Assembly: GCA_001683735.1 (NCBI GenBank)
Contig: LUGG01000003.1
Location: 1,984,001 to 2,048,000, forward strand
Direction of reading: 5' to 3'
Length of the DNA stretch: 64,000 nt
Origin: Grifola frondosa
Taxonomy: Eukaryota; Basidiomycota; Agaricomycetes; Polyporales; Grifolaceae
The notes beneath the pieces are model-generated. The model ran no database searches, was not told the DNA's origin, and saw only the letters and a program-made list of their open reading frames with translations. The position numbers and the translations under genes were made by a program. Positions 47,451 through 57,815 of the stretch are shown in pieces. Position 1 is the stretch's first letter; each line of letters starts with the position of its first letter.

Positions 47451-49434
47451 ATGGGGAAGACAAAATGGCGCCCTGAAGAACTGGCCTTCTTGCTGGAGGC
47501 TCGCAATTCACAGGAGGTAATTGACTTACTCAACGGGGGAGAGACTGGTAGCCAGCGAGCGGCTGCGACTTGCATCACTCAGCGATACCGCGACCACTTT
47601 GGCGACACTCCCTTTCAGGCTGAGAGCCCAAGAATTCAGGTACGATTGGCAGGTGCGAAGCGCAAGAATCGGTCACGAATGGTTCGTCTTGAGGAGGAGT
47701 CCGTTGAAGAAGCAGAGGCTCGTCTGGAGGGTATTGCCAAGGTACGAGGTGCCTGGCATTGAACGATCAATACTAATGCCTTACTTAGCGCATCTACAAC
47801 TGGGTGAAGAATGCCAGCGAGAAGCGCAAGCGCACGAAGGCTACTGTGGTGCCGCCTGTGCCAATGGCCGGTACGCCAGCCCGCAAGCCCAGCGCGCTGG
47901 ACATCTACAAGAAACAGCATCCGGATCGCCCTCAAGCTGAAGTCAGCAGGGAACCGACGGACGCGCTAGAGCCAACATTGGTAAATGGGCCTCCGAAGCC
48001 AAAGCCCGATTCGACCAGCTGAGCCCGGAGAGAAAGCTGCCTTCGCGCAGGAAGCGGAGACTCAAGGGAAGGCACTCGAAGCTGAACTCGCAGCTCTTGG
48101 CCCTGAAGGCATTCGCGCGCGGTAAGTCAATTAGATTTCTGTGCGGGATAATTCTTACGGCGTGCACAGGAAAGCTTCCTCGATGCCAGACTGGTTGGAA
48201 GCTTGTGCACGAGGATGGTATGATCAAACTGGTTGGGTAGGGTTCTACATCGCGGGCGGCGTTGATGCCAATGGGAATCTACAAGCATATGCGTGAGTCC
48301 GTTTAAACTCGTTACTGGTTGATTCGGCTGACGTCACATGTAGAACAAGCATTGGCAAGGATGCAGCGGGCTGTGACTTCGAAACGCGGCTGTGCGCTCT
48401 TGCAGGTTGGCCTTCCGACCGTATTCGCGGCAAATTCACAGAGTTTTTATCCGACTTATTCAAACGTGAGTATCAGTCGTGTTCAATCGGGCATTCTCCT
48501 CAATTGATCCTATACTACAGCACCGCCGCCTTCCCGCCGTCGCACACACGAGCGTCGTGCTCCACCTTGCCCGAGCAAGGTGACGAGCTCTCTGGCGCAT
48601 TGGCTGCGTCCCAGCCATCGCCTTCTCCCCCACGAGACACCTCGCCGGAGCTCTACCAACCGGAATCACCCCAACCATCCGTCCCATCGCCTGCTCGCAC
48701 GCGTGAGAACTCACAGGAGGTTTCGCGACCAGCATCTCCTCAACCATCCGTCCCTCGCCTACTTGTGTGCGACAGATCCCGCAGGATGTTTCTCAACCGG
48801 CATCCCCTCAACCTTCGTTATCACAGGCAGTCGTGGCGGAGATCGTGCACAAGGGTGCGTATTCCTCGTGATCGATCATTCAGGATTAGCTAACACATGA
48901 ACTTTGACTCACAGCGATCCAAGGTAAGCTTGCAATAATGTTGATGAGGCAATCATACTAACGAGCGCAATGTAGAAACCTTGACTGACGGAAACCAGCC
49001 GACGCGCAAGAAGTCGAGGAAGTCCAAGTCAAAGAAATCCAAATCAAAGAAATCAAAGTCTGTTGATAACGGTACGTAGTTGACCACATTCTTCATACAT
49101 TCTCATCTACAACATAATATTACAGACCCCGCTTCAGCCGCCAAATCTTCTGGCACCGCGCGCGTTGCAAAGCCAGTACGAACGGTCCAGCCTGTGGACA
49201 CTTCATTGATTATTCGAGCTCCACGGGAGCGGAAACCTTCAGGTCGCCTTCTTGGCGAAGATCCGTAAGTGAAATATTCTGTCAATCAACAGACTAGAAA
49301 GAACTCACTTACGGTGCAGGGTGCAGACTACTGTCGCTCTGCAAAAGCGGAAGGCGCGCAGAGCCTCGAGTCGCTTGAACCGAAGTCGACGAAGCGTCGC
49401 CGCGGGTGAACTTCACGCAGCTACCTTCCACTAA
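47451..49434 (+). CDS. Cargo gene 2: HMG-box-like protein with basic C-terminal tail
   Basis: The N-terminal domain MGKTKWRPEELAFLLEARNS with EVIDLLNGGETGSQRAAATC and ITQRYRDHFG looks like a helical DNA-binding fold. After an intron comes an HMG-box-like segment: RKPSALDIYKKQHPD, then WASEAKARFDQLSPERK with FAQEAETQGKALEAE. Next a Trp-rich domain (SSMPDWLEACARGWYDQTGW, VGFYIAGGVDANGNLQAYAT, FETRLCALAGWPSDRIRGKF) is followed by a Pro/Ser/Gln linker. A lysine-serine tail of KSKKSK repeats (49010-49070) precedes further basic residues to the stop at 49432-49434. Two missing bases near 47980 and 48033 break the frame. DNA binding is inferred from composition and the HMG-like stretch; partners are unknown. 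Confidence 0.6.
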
Positions 49435-49850
49435 ATTCCGTAGCTACGTTATCGTATTCTTGTCGTAGTTACTTGGTTCCCGACTGTGACAAGAGTGATA
49501 CAGCTCGACAGGCAGCCGGTGTCCGTGGGATAAGATCTGCTGTCCCGGGCGTTGGTGGATAAATGAGTGATCTTGATATTTCCGGTATGTTTTGAAATTA
49601 ATCTTGAGGTGATCGATCTTCACGGGCACTTAGAAACACGGCAGGGAAGTTTCGTCGTTCCGTGCCCTGAAAGTGTGGTCGAGCTCAGCGTTATCGCGTA
49701 TTTGCTTCCTCCAACGCATCGGCCGATGCGCTCTTCCGCCTTCTGGAGAAATTTGACATGGCGCGATCCAGGCTGCGTATGTTATAATCTATCTGACTTC
49801 TGTGTTTCTCTTCTCGTGCACGTCCATCCCTCACTATTCTCACATTTCCC

Positions 49851-52302
49851 ATGCCTTCTAAATACTCTAACGCTCTCAGGACTCTCTGCGAGGAGGGTTC
49901 GAAAGAATATCGCCCTAAAGACAGCCCGAAAGTTTGCCCTACTTGCGGCAACGGCGGCAAGATCATCTGTAAGTTGGCGTTCGCCAGCGAGCATGCGGGC
50001 GAATGGTTCTTTAAGGTATGTTTCTACTTACTTAGACGCACTGCGGGGCTCATTTGCTGTCCATCAGTGCACGTACAAAAATTTCGAGAAGAACAAGTAC
50101 TGCGATTGGTTCTCCTGGACCGGGGCAGCTCCCTCTCCATCGAAGATTGCCGCCATTCAGGCACTCATTGCCGATGAAGAACGTATTCCCTGGAGGCCGA
50201 TGCGAATCGTCTGGGAGCGACGGCGGAACGCGCCCGGGTTGCTGAAGAGAAGGCGGGTGCCGCGAGGAGGTGGCTAAGGTGCGGCACGAGAGGGCGGTGG
50301 TGACGGCGCGAGCGGCACAAGAACGAGCAGACCGTGCTTTGGCGACGAAACTGCAAAGTGATTTGGATAACGAGGTAAGCGAGAGATCAATATGCGGTAA
50401 TTCCACACTAACCTAGTGAATCTTAGGGATGTTTGGGGAAGCGTCGCGCTTCGATGGACCTCACAGAGGGCATCCCTGAGAAAAAAAGGCTGGTTGAAGA
50501 GGGTGCTAGCCCCCAGGTAAGTGATAACCTACCCTCAAATGAACTCCTGCTGACTGCTACTGCATAGACGACAGGTTCGTCGAGCGGTGTGACTCCATCC
50601 GGGCTTGGATGGTCCAGCTCGCAGGTGAGCCTCAATCCTTGTGTTACGTGTTACAGAACTAATCATACATTGATCAAGCCCACGGCTTCTACTCCTGGCA
50701 CGTCAGCTACGAGCCCTACCGACTCCTTGAAGGGTAAAGGCAAAGGCAAGGCGTTGTCGTCTCGCAAGACACCCGCCATCAATGCCATCGTCCGCGTGCC
50801 CACTATGACTCGAATTCCTAAGCCGGTGACGTTCCCCCTCCTCAGCCAGACGTTTAACGAGAGGGTCGCGACCTCGGGTACCGCGCCATCTGCTGGTGAT
50901 CACTCTTCTGGATCGGCGTCTCTCCCGCGCAGTTTTTTCGTCCCTTCCACGCCCTCGGATGGACCATCTCCTCCTATCAAGGCGGCTCGCATCGTACGCA
51001 TCACGACTGGCACTAGGCCGGTCACCCAGCCTCTCACCCAGAAGTCCAACGACGTGTTTGGCCCTTCCACGTCCTCGGATGGACCGTCTTCTCCTACCAA
51101 GGCAGCTCGCATCGTACGCATAACGACTGGCACTAAACCGGTCACTCAGCCCCTCTTCACTCAGAAGTCCAGCGAGAAGACGGCGACTGGGGCATCGGCT
51201 GGCAGCGCTCCTCCTGACTCCGCGTCTCGCTCTAAGAGCACGTTTTTTGTCCCTTCCACGCCCTCGGATGGACCATCTTCTGCCAGCAAGAGAGCTCGCA
51301 TCGTACGCACCTCGACCCTCTCGCGCCTCCCAATCCCCATTACACGGATGCCAGTCACGCCAAAGGCGTCCGTCGTTCATACCACTGGCCCAAGCTATGC
51401 CCGCTCTCCCTCTCCCCTCGTAGCGTCATCTCTATCTCTTCCGATTCGGATGCTGAGCCGACGTTGGATATTGGCGCGGCGGTCGATGCAGCAATCTCGG
51501 ACACCTTTCCCACTCAAAAAGTGTGGATGACGGCAGCACGCAAGGTGTATACCTCCCTCGCATGCGAATTCCTGAAGCAACAGACATCGAAGGAGCACAG
51601 CCCTTCAAGCGGGAACGACAGCGGCAAGGAGAATCGCCACCCCCGCTGCTCGCAGCGGAGGAGGCGATCGGGCCCGATGACAACGATGCATTACCCCGTT
51701 CATCGCAGGTCAACTCCAGCCCGGAGTTGGTGGCTGGTCTTCGAACTGACAAGGACCCCTTCGCCTCCCTCTTTACAGAAGAGATGTCAGGTGGGCATGC
51801 TTCGGACCTCTACACTTCCGACGAGGATCCCCTCGACAAGTTGACATGGGATGAGTCGGACGAGGAGTTTGAGCCGGAAAGGGGCGGCATGAGGTCCTCA
51901 TCTTCTGAGCCGGAATGGGCAGTGTCGACGGAGCAGGACTGGTTCGCGCTCGAAATTTACGTGTGGAACCAGGTATGTCCGGTTGCTAATTCTCTCGAGC
52001 GCGAACTCACATTCACGTTAGTCGGGCAAGCGACCACGGCCGTTCTATATCACTGTCCCTCGTGAAGGGAAAATCAGCATCGCGCGACTTCCAATCGTTT
52101 TAAAGTGCTTTACCGATGCTAATGTTGTGCATTTCCAGCGTTGGAACCCGGTGATGCGGATATGGGAGGCGAATAAACTTACGGACGTTTCTGGGTCCAC
52201 TGCGAGCTGCGGCGAACACTCATCCTACGTTTTCCTGGGGTGGATCCGTGCACCGGGATGGAGGACTTCCTTCACAAGTTGGACAGGGAGTCCATGTTGT
52301 AG
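49851..52302 (+). CDS. Cargo gene 3: GRF-type zinc-finger protein with SUMO-interaction-like motif
   Basis: The first exons give SPKVCPTCGNGGKIICKLAF, then ASEHAGEWFFKCTYKN and KYCDWFSW: the spaced Cys, Trp and Phe residues fit a GRF zinc finger, a fold that binds single-stranded DNA or RNA in other proteins. A coiled coil follows (RAAQERADRALATKLQSDLD). Then comes a long Ser/Thr/Pro region with three copies of a roughly 40-residue repeat built on FVPSTPSDGPS and ARIVRITTGT (50930-51310). A motif VISISSDSDAE (about 51430-51455), in another frame than the repeats, resembles a SUMO-interacting motif. The C-terminal domain has PFYITVPREGKISIARLPIV and HCELRRTLILRFPGVD and stops at 52300-52302. 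Frame breaks occur near 50270, 51410 and 52190. Confidence 0.6.
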
Positions 52303-52474
52303 GAAGGTATGTTGTTTATATTCAATGCCTGTGCTGCACACTAACCGTTGACAATGCAGAAGTCTACTTAAAATAGAATACAGAATGTGATGTTGATATT
52401 TTGTCTGATGTTCAAACCGCGTGCAAGTGTGAGAGGTATAGGTGAGTCATTCTCAGTCATGGCGTAGCTACGGG

Positions 52475-52925
52475 TGGGGATGCGAGCGTCGTCGTCGGAT
52501 ACATGTTGTGGCGTCGGATACATGTTGCGCCGTCACGGCACTTACTGTATGATGGCCACGGGCGAGGATAGGTGCATCGTCGTCGGATACATGTTGCCGT
52601 GTCGGATACATGTTGCCATGTTGGATACATATGGCGGCGTTGGGGCACTTGGTGTATGATGGGTCCGGCATGGCTACGAGCGAGGATGGAGCGTCGTTGT
52701 CGGATACATGTTGCCGTGACGGATACATATGGTGGTGTCGGGGCACTTGGTGTATGGTGGCCACGGGCAAGGATGCGAGCGTCGTCGAGGATACATGTTG
52801 CCGTGACGGATACATATGGCGGTGTCGGGGCACTTGGTGTATGGTGGCCACGGGCAAGGATGCGAGCGTCGTCGAGGATACATGTTGCGGCATCGGATAC
52901 ATCTTACGGTGTCAGGCAACGATAC
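52475..52925. repeat. Right subterminal tandem array, 87-base unit
   Basis: Units start at 52702, 52789 and 52876 (exactly 87 bases apart) with GGATACATGTTGCCGTGACG, and more diverged units lie upstream to about 52475. Each unit repeats GGATACAT twice. The array sits just inside the right end of the 15.6-kb element and would suit transposase binding or heterochromatin seeding. Long open frames through it are artefacts of the repeat. Confidence 0.85.
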
Positions 52926-53011
52926 ATATGGTATGTACAATCTATATTGTATGTACGATCTATATACACCTCGGAATATGTATCTATTTTTGTTCTACTC
53001 CATCTACTTTC

Positions 53012-53029
53012 TGTATCCGGCCAACTGAA
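53012..53029 (-). repeat. Right terminal inverted repeat of the 15.6-kb element
   Basis: The complement reads TTCAGTTGGCCGGATACA, matching the left terminus at 16 of 18 positions. Plavaka coding sequence resumes immediately after. Confidence 0.65.
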
Positions 53030-53828
53030 GTCCCTCCTCCCTCAGTCATCGGTGCTCCTATCAGGCAAGCAGTACAAGGTCGCGAAGAGTCACCCACCTC
53101 ATCTGCGTGGAGTACTCGCAAGTACGCTGATGACGGATCATCATGCACCTTGCTTTCTAGATGGTCTGTCAACCTATCTACGCAACAACGGCTCCTTGTA
53201 CATACCCCATGCCTTCGACAGCTTTGACATATACTCTCGTTTATCACTCCAACTGCCTCCGATTCCCGCTGCTGGTGCCCGTCATTCAAAGGACGTTGTG
53301 CGTGCCACACCACCTATAGCAGCACATGGTCGGCGCAGCGCGCAACCTGCACACTTGGATTTTGCATTTATAAGGACGGGTGAGAGGAACACTGTGACAG
53401 ATGGGACACCTCTACAAGGTATGTGCAAATGCTTCATTTCGACATCTTGCCGGTGCTCACTCCAGCGCTGCTTAGGTCTTCGCATTGCCCACGTTCGTAT
53501 CATCTTCAAACTGCCGCATCACTATCCTGTCCACTCTCCACACCCTCTCGCCTACATCGAGTGGTTCACACCACTTCATCGTTTTGACGAAGATGCCGGA
53601 CTGTTCACGGTGACGCGCTCGACACGTATGCAACAGCCTTATGGCGAAATCATTACTGTCGACCGTATTGTTCGGAGCTGCCATCTGATTCCGAAGTTCG
53701 GGAGGGAGATTGATTCTCGTTGGAAGGCGGATAATGTGACGGAGCTCTGTAAGTCATACTATGTAAATCCTTACTTCGACACCCATACATTTTGTATGCT
53801 TCGTGCACAACAACCAGGATGTATATAA
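53030..53828 (+). pseudogene. Plavaka-type transposase, C-terminal part
   Basis: The frame opens immediately after the inverted terminus (KSLLPQSSVLLSGKQYKVAK) and continues through the typical Plavaka C-terminal region: GVLASTLMTDHHAPCFLDGL, PHAFDSFDIYSRLSLQLPPI, then after an intron (53420-53475) LRIAHVRIIFKLPHHYP, HPLAYIEWFTPLHRFD, ITVDRIVRSCHLIPKFGRE and VTELCKSYYVNPYFDTHTF. It stops at about 53828. There is no start of its own. It is the 3' half of the gene begun at 35047, on the same strand and in the right order, displaced by the 15.6-kb insertion. Confidence 0.8.
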
Positions 53829-54404
53829 TTAATATTCACTTAGCATCTCATTCTTGGTACCTACTTGAAGCTGTCAGTGGCGCGTCATCCGCTCGTCCGA
53901 CATATGGGATGCTGATTAGTTTAGCCACGGGTATTGAATTACAATCAAGTAGGCAACGAGCCGAAACACTCGATGCTCTACATCGGGAGACCAAATCCTA
54001 CATGGTACTACAGGGTACTATGGAGCGAAGGCAGTGCGAGGTAGTGCCACGTAGAAAGGGCATTCCTACAGTAAGAAAATGCACTTTCCAGATGTGATTT
54101 ATAAAGAAATCATGTTGATTGACATAGACCTGGACGTAAGATGTGCTTCCATTGAGATCGAGCAAGGCATGCGGACAGTGGGATGAAGGATCAGCATATA
54201 CTCACCATTCAAATCCGTTGAAATCACTCTGCGATAGACACGGTCGAATTCATGAAGCATGAACAAGGATAGCCCAGATTGGCAGGAGTCACTCGATCGC
54301 GTCGCGTAAGTCACACCAACTGCTGTCACACTGCACGCGTCGAAGTCGAACTTCAACTTGAATTGAACTTGCAGTTAATTTGTTCCACTCATAGCTCAAG
54401 AGTC
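53829..54404. other. Right flank of the Plavaka element and 5' flank of kinase-like copy C
   Basis: No gene is seen in 53829-54270. CTACATGGTACTACAGG at 53998-54014 is roughly the complement of CTGTAGTCCCATAG near 32553-32566 and may be the outer inverted ends of the Plavaka element. From about 54270 the sequence matches the upstream flank of copy B. Confidence 0.35.
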
Positions 54405-56012
54405 ATGGACACATCGACGAAGGAAATATCGACGGACTTGCTACCAGACGTAAGTCTGATGGTACCTGCTTTTTGTCCAATCAGTAACATTTCGCGCTCC
54501 GTCATACTAGCTTCCGAATCGCAAAGACTTCGACGCGCAATGGTACTTGACTGACGCGCACCACGCTTTCGATGCACAGCGCTTCTGGACGGCTTATCGA
54601 CCATGGCTCATGAAGTGTGGCTATACACTCTTTGATCTAGGATCTGTGTGGGAGAACGGGGCCCCGTTCTGGATCCCACCATCAACTGCAGTCTCCGCAT
54701 CTGTCCCTTATGCATTGTACCATCGCGATGAGGATGCGCCGCCTGCTACGTGGCATATCATGTCGGTACAGGTATATAGTATATATAAAGCCGACTTTTT
54801 TTGTTTAACTTTGTTAACTTGAAATCAGGCTCGCTTTGCTTATGGGCAAGACTCACAAGGTCGAAATATTGCGATCAAAGTCATCAAATCGGAATCAGAG
54901 GAAGAACATATCTATAACCACCTTCTCAAATGTCCAGAGCTTTTCTGCACGGAGACATTTCCTAATGTGCTACCTCCTCTTCATGTACTAAGAATTTCCC
55001 ATCAACTCTCCTTCGTTATCATGCCTATGTAAGTCACACTGCTCCATATATGAACAGACTTGTTGAACGTTTGCCGCAGGTGGGGTGACCGAATGCTATT
55101 AGGAGATATCAAGACGGCCAGAGATAGTAGACTTCATAACAGACTTGTTGCGAGTGAGTGATTTGATTTTGCTTAGTAAATTATCATTTGACATCATTCT
55201 AGGGTCTCATGTTTCTGCATGAGCAACGGATCGCCCATCGTGTACGTTGTCTGAGGTCAATGACGAGGTTCACCTGCTGATCCAATTTTCGAATATTGCA
55301 GGACATTGCAGATTGTAATATCATGGTGAACTACGTTAGTGCGATACCGTTCAAGAAGTATGATGCGCTCGGGCCTCTCTTGAAGAGACACCGCAGCTCT
55401 TCCCAAGCCCGATATTGCCTATTTGATTACAACCTCTCCATCCAATTTCCTCTCGGAATGCCTATCGAAACTATCGCTCGCCTTCAATAGAAGCGCTTAA
55501 AGGATGGGACTGTTACCATCCTCGCGATGTCTACCAAGGCGAATTTGAATACAATCCATTTGCATTCGACGTTGGGTGTCTTGGAAATCTTCTTATGTTC
55601 AATTTCGCTGTGAGTCCTCCAAGCCATCGTCGTAGCGAGTCTAACTCCGGACATTGCGTTATCACAGGATGCGATACCTGCAATCAACATGCTGGTGCCG
55701 TTGATCGACCGTATGACAACCCACGTCATATCTCAACGTTTTACTGCTGCACAGGCATACACCTTCTGGACAGAATTTGTGCGAGGTTTGTCAGACGAAG
55801 AGTTAAGCGCTGAAGTCACTGTCCCGATCTATGGCGACGACAAGATGACAGTGGAGGAATGCTGGAATAGAGTCCCGCCCGCGTTCGCCAAATTGTGGTC
55901 CCACTACAGATCCCCCTCTATCCCAAACAGTATCCGATTGCTTCACTGGGTTTGTTCTTACGAGACCGGTGCACATTTTGTCCGCTATGTGCGGAAGACA
56001 CTTCGTATCTAG
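54405..56012 (+). pseudogene. Kinase-like gene, copy C (two frame breaks, intact C-terminus)
   Basis: It has the same exon plan as copy B: MDTSTKEISTDLLPD, RFWTAYRPWLMKCGYTLFD, ARFAYGQDSQGRNIAIKVIK, the split HR/D motif with DIADCNIMVNY, and YCLFDYNLSIQFP. The full C-terminus is retained, with EVTVPIYGDDKMTVEECWNR and HWVCSYETGAHFVRYVRKTL, ending TAG at about 56010. Two bases are missing near 55125, just before the RLLHN-shifted segment where B has VMDFITDLL. One base is missing near 55470 (MPIE then a shift). Together with A and B this shows what the full family protein looks like. DFG is again replaced by FDYN. Confidence 0.75.
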
Positions 56013-56572
56013 GCGACTTCGATATTCGTCATCCTTGTTTTCTGTTATGTTCCTGAATTCTATTGTGGGCTGGATTCAACCTCAAATATTGTGATCGATG
56101 TGTCTCTGGTTGCTCATTCGCTGGTTTGGTATCTGATGCTGAACTTCTTTTTGTGTTTCCATAATAGTCTCCATAATATGACTAGAAGACCAGCCTCGTG
56201 TCATCAATCACTTCCAATACCTCTCCGTTGATGGTTCTCACGGAGAATTACCATCTTCGGCTGTGAAGAATGGGTTGGTTCATGCGACTGAAAGGACGAA
56301 ATCGTATGCGATGACTCGGTGTGGGCTACAGCGCTAGACACCACAGCACAGAAAATCAACGCGAGGTGATGAGCGGATGCAATACCGCCTTTTTGCATAC
56401 TAATATCCCATTTTAGACCATACCAACGTTCGGCGGCACAAAAGATCTCGCACTTGTGAGTGGTCTTGTTTACGTCGCAGAGCAACCAGACCACATATAA
56501 ACTGCACGGTCTCAACCCAACCAACCATTCTTCCCCGTTAGTGACATCTTCTTTGCTCTTCACTCCAGTTCC
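56013..56572. other. Spacer between kinase-like C and its partner gene
   Basis: No gene seen. It corresponds in position and length to 29870-30474. Confidence 0.4.
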
Positions 56573-57493
56573 ATGGCTGGCTTGACTGTCGAAGAGCAAG
56601 CTCGAGCGGCCGCAGCTAAGGCTCGTGCTGCAGCTATTGAACGTATCTACAATGTGGGTGGCGTTACGTTTGTAATGATTCGACATGCTCACCATTCCAT
56701 CACTGTCGTTGGACTTCAAATACGTTAACTGTAGACACAGCCGCCCGAAAACAAGTACGTGAAGCTCACGATGGATGAAGATCTACATCGCGGATTCAAA
56801 GAGGGTACTATTGTTTTATTATACGGTCAAGTCGTGAATCCTGCGTCTCCACGCGTAAGTGTTCCCAAGTTACCATAATTTCGGGCTCATCTCCCCGTCA
56901 CATAGATCCAAGAGCCTCACCCCGAAGCTTGGATGTATAAGATCGGGCGCTATGCAATTTCCGGCCCTAAGTATCGGGAAGTTCTCTCCCCTGCATCGGG
57001 AAACCAGGTAATCGCGGTGTCGAATCTCACCATGTCCCGGGATTTTAATGCGGGACCGGTGCGAAACACCATTGCTGCAGGTAGTAATGTACGTTGAGTT
57101 CAATACTTGTTGTGCATAACCTGAGCTATATGTAGGTATTTCTACTGAGGGAAGGACGTTGGGGCCAAGGCCGGAATGAAGTCCGGGTCCCTCAGGGAAC
57201 ACCCTGTCAAATCAGGTCGCATGTGTCTCGCGTATGTTTATCATCCATCTCTCATCAACCCTTTCGTAATGATCCCGAATTGCCATTTTTGTCAATGATA
57301 GGTTGGGAGTGGACAGCCAACGCGCAATTTCTTCCAAGTTATGTTCTGGGTGAAATATTATGAACTCGACCTCATCAAGAATCAAATCTGCGTCCGCTGC
57401 TCGTCCTTGAGGCCGTTGGCACCAGGGGAGCAACCCATTATTCCTAAATTGCCGAAGCCAGACTGGTCTAAGGAATTCCCGCCCGACTCCTGA
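56573..57493 (+). CDS. Conserved hypothetical partner protein, copy C
   Basis: Paralogue of the gene at 30475, with the same exon order. Exon 1 gives MAGLTVEEQARAAAAKARAA. Later exons carry TMDEDLHRGFKEGTIVLLYG, HPEAWMYKIGRYAISGPKYR, VFLLREGRWGQGRNEVRVPQ and RNFFQVMFWVKYYELDLIKN, stopping at 57491-57493. No frame break was seen, so this copy appears intact while its kinase-like neighbour is damaged. Substitutions between B and C concentrate at variable surface-like positions and spare the FKEGT, HPEAWMYKI and YYELD words, which indicates purifying selection on the protein. No known domain. Confidence 0.65.
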
Positions 57494-57815
57494 GTCGTTT
57501 TGTTGACCTGATTAATGGCATCGAAGCAGAGGCAGCCGCATTGTCAGCCATGGTTTTAGCTTTCATGTCATCTTGAGTCTCGTTTTCGGATGTAGGTCCC
57601 AGGCACGTCTATCTGTACAGAGGAAGTCCATGTAGTAGCATAGAATTCAGCGGTGATATTCTGGCTTCTGTACATGTGATATTTACAAGTCGTTGAACTG
57701 ACTTGTGGGTGTGATTTGCGGCCCGATTCCGAGGGCGTCGTCTGGAATCTATCAGTACTCATATGTTTGACGCATATCCATCCATGGTATAAGTATTTGA
57801 CATAGCAAGCGAAAG
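57494..57815. other. Intergenic between convergent genes
   Basis: Nothing recognised; it contains the 3' ends of the partner gene and the Fic gene. Confidence 0.4.

Larger units (their letters stand above)
37421..53029. mobile_element. 15.6-kb KDZ-type composite DNA transposon inserted in the Plavaka gene
   Basis: Boundaries are set by the split Plavaka coding sequence and by imperfect 18-base inverted termini (TTCAGTTRGCCRGATACA, 16 of 18 matching) at 37421-37438 and 53012-53029. The ends carry tandem repeats and GATACA-containing words: an 18-base array at the left and an 87-base array at the right. Inside are a KDZ transposase (minus), a short hypothetical gene (minus), a GC-rich minisatellite, and three plus-strand cargo genes with HMG-like, GRF zinc-finger and unknown domains. 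No clean target-site duplication was found; TCCCTC occurs near both junctions but not flush with the termini. The KDZ transposase is the likeliest mobiliser, by inference. Confidence 0.7.
54280..57500 (+). repeat. Segmental duplication unit C (kinase-like gene plus partner gene)
   Basis: Direct-orientation paralogue of 28150-31400, with the same two genes, intron positions and gene spacing. Confidence 0.8.

Noticed and set aside
52457..53030. Long open frames across the 87-base tandem array on both strands
   Set aside because: 87 is a multiple of three, so any stop-free unit gives a long frame; the encoded text is repetitive and only becomes Plavaka protein after 53030.
37411..53036. TCCCTC near both junctions as a target-site duplication of the 15.6-kb element
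   Set aside because: The copies are not flush with the inverted termini and the sequence is simple, so it may be chance.
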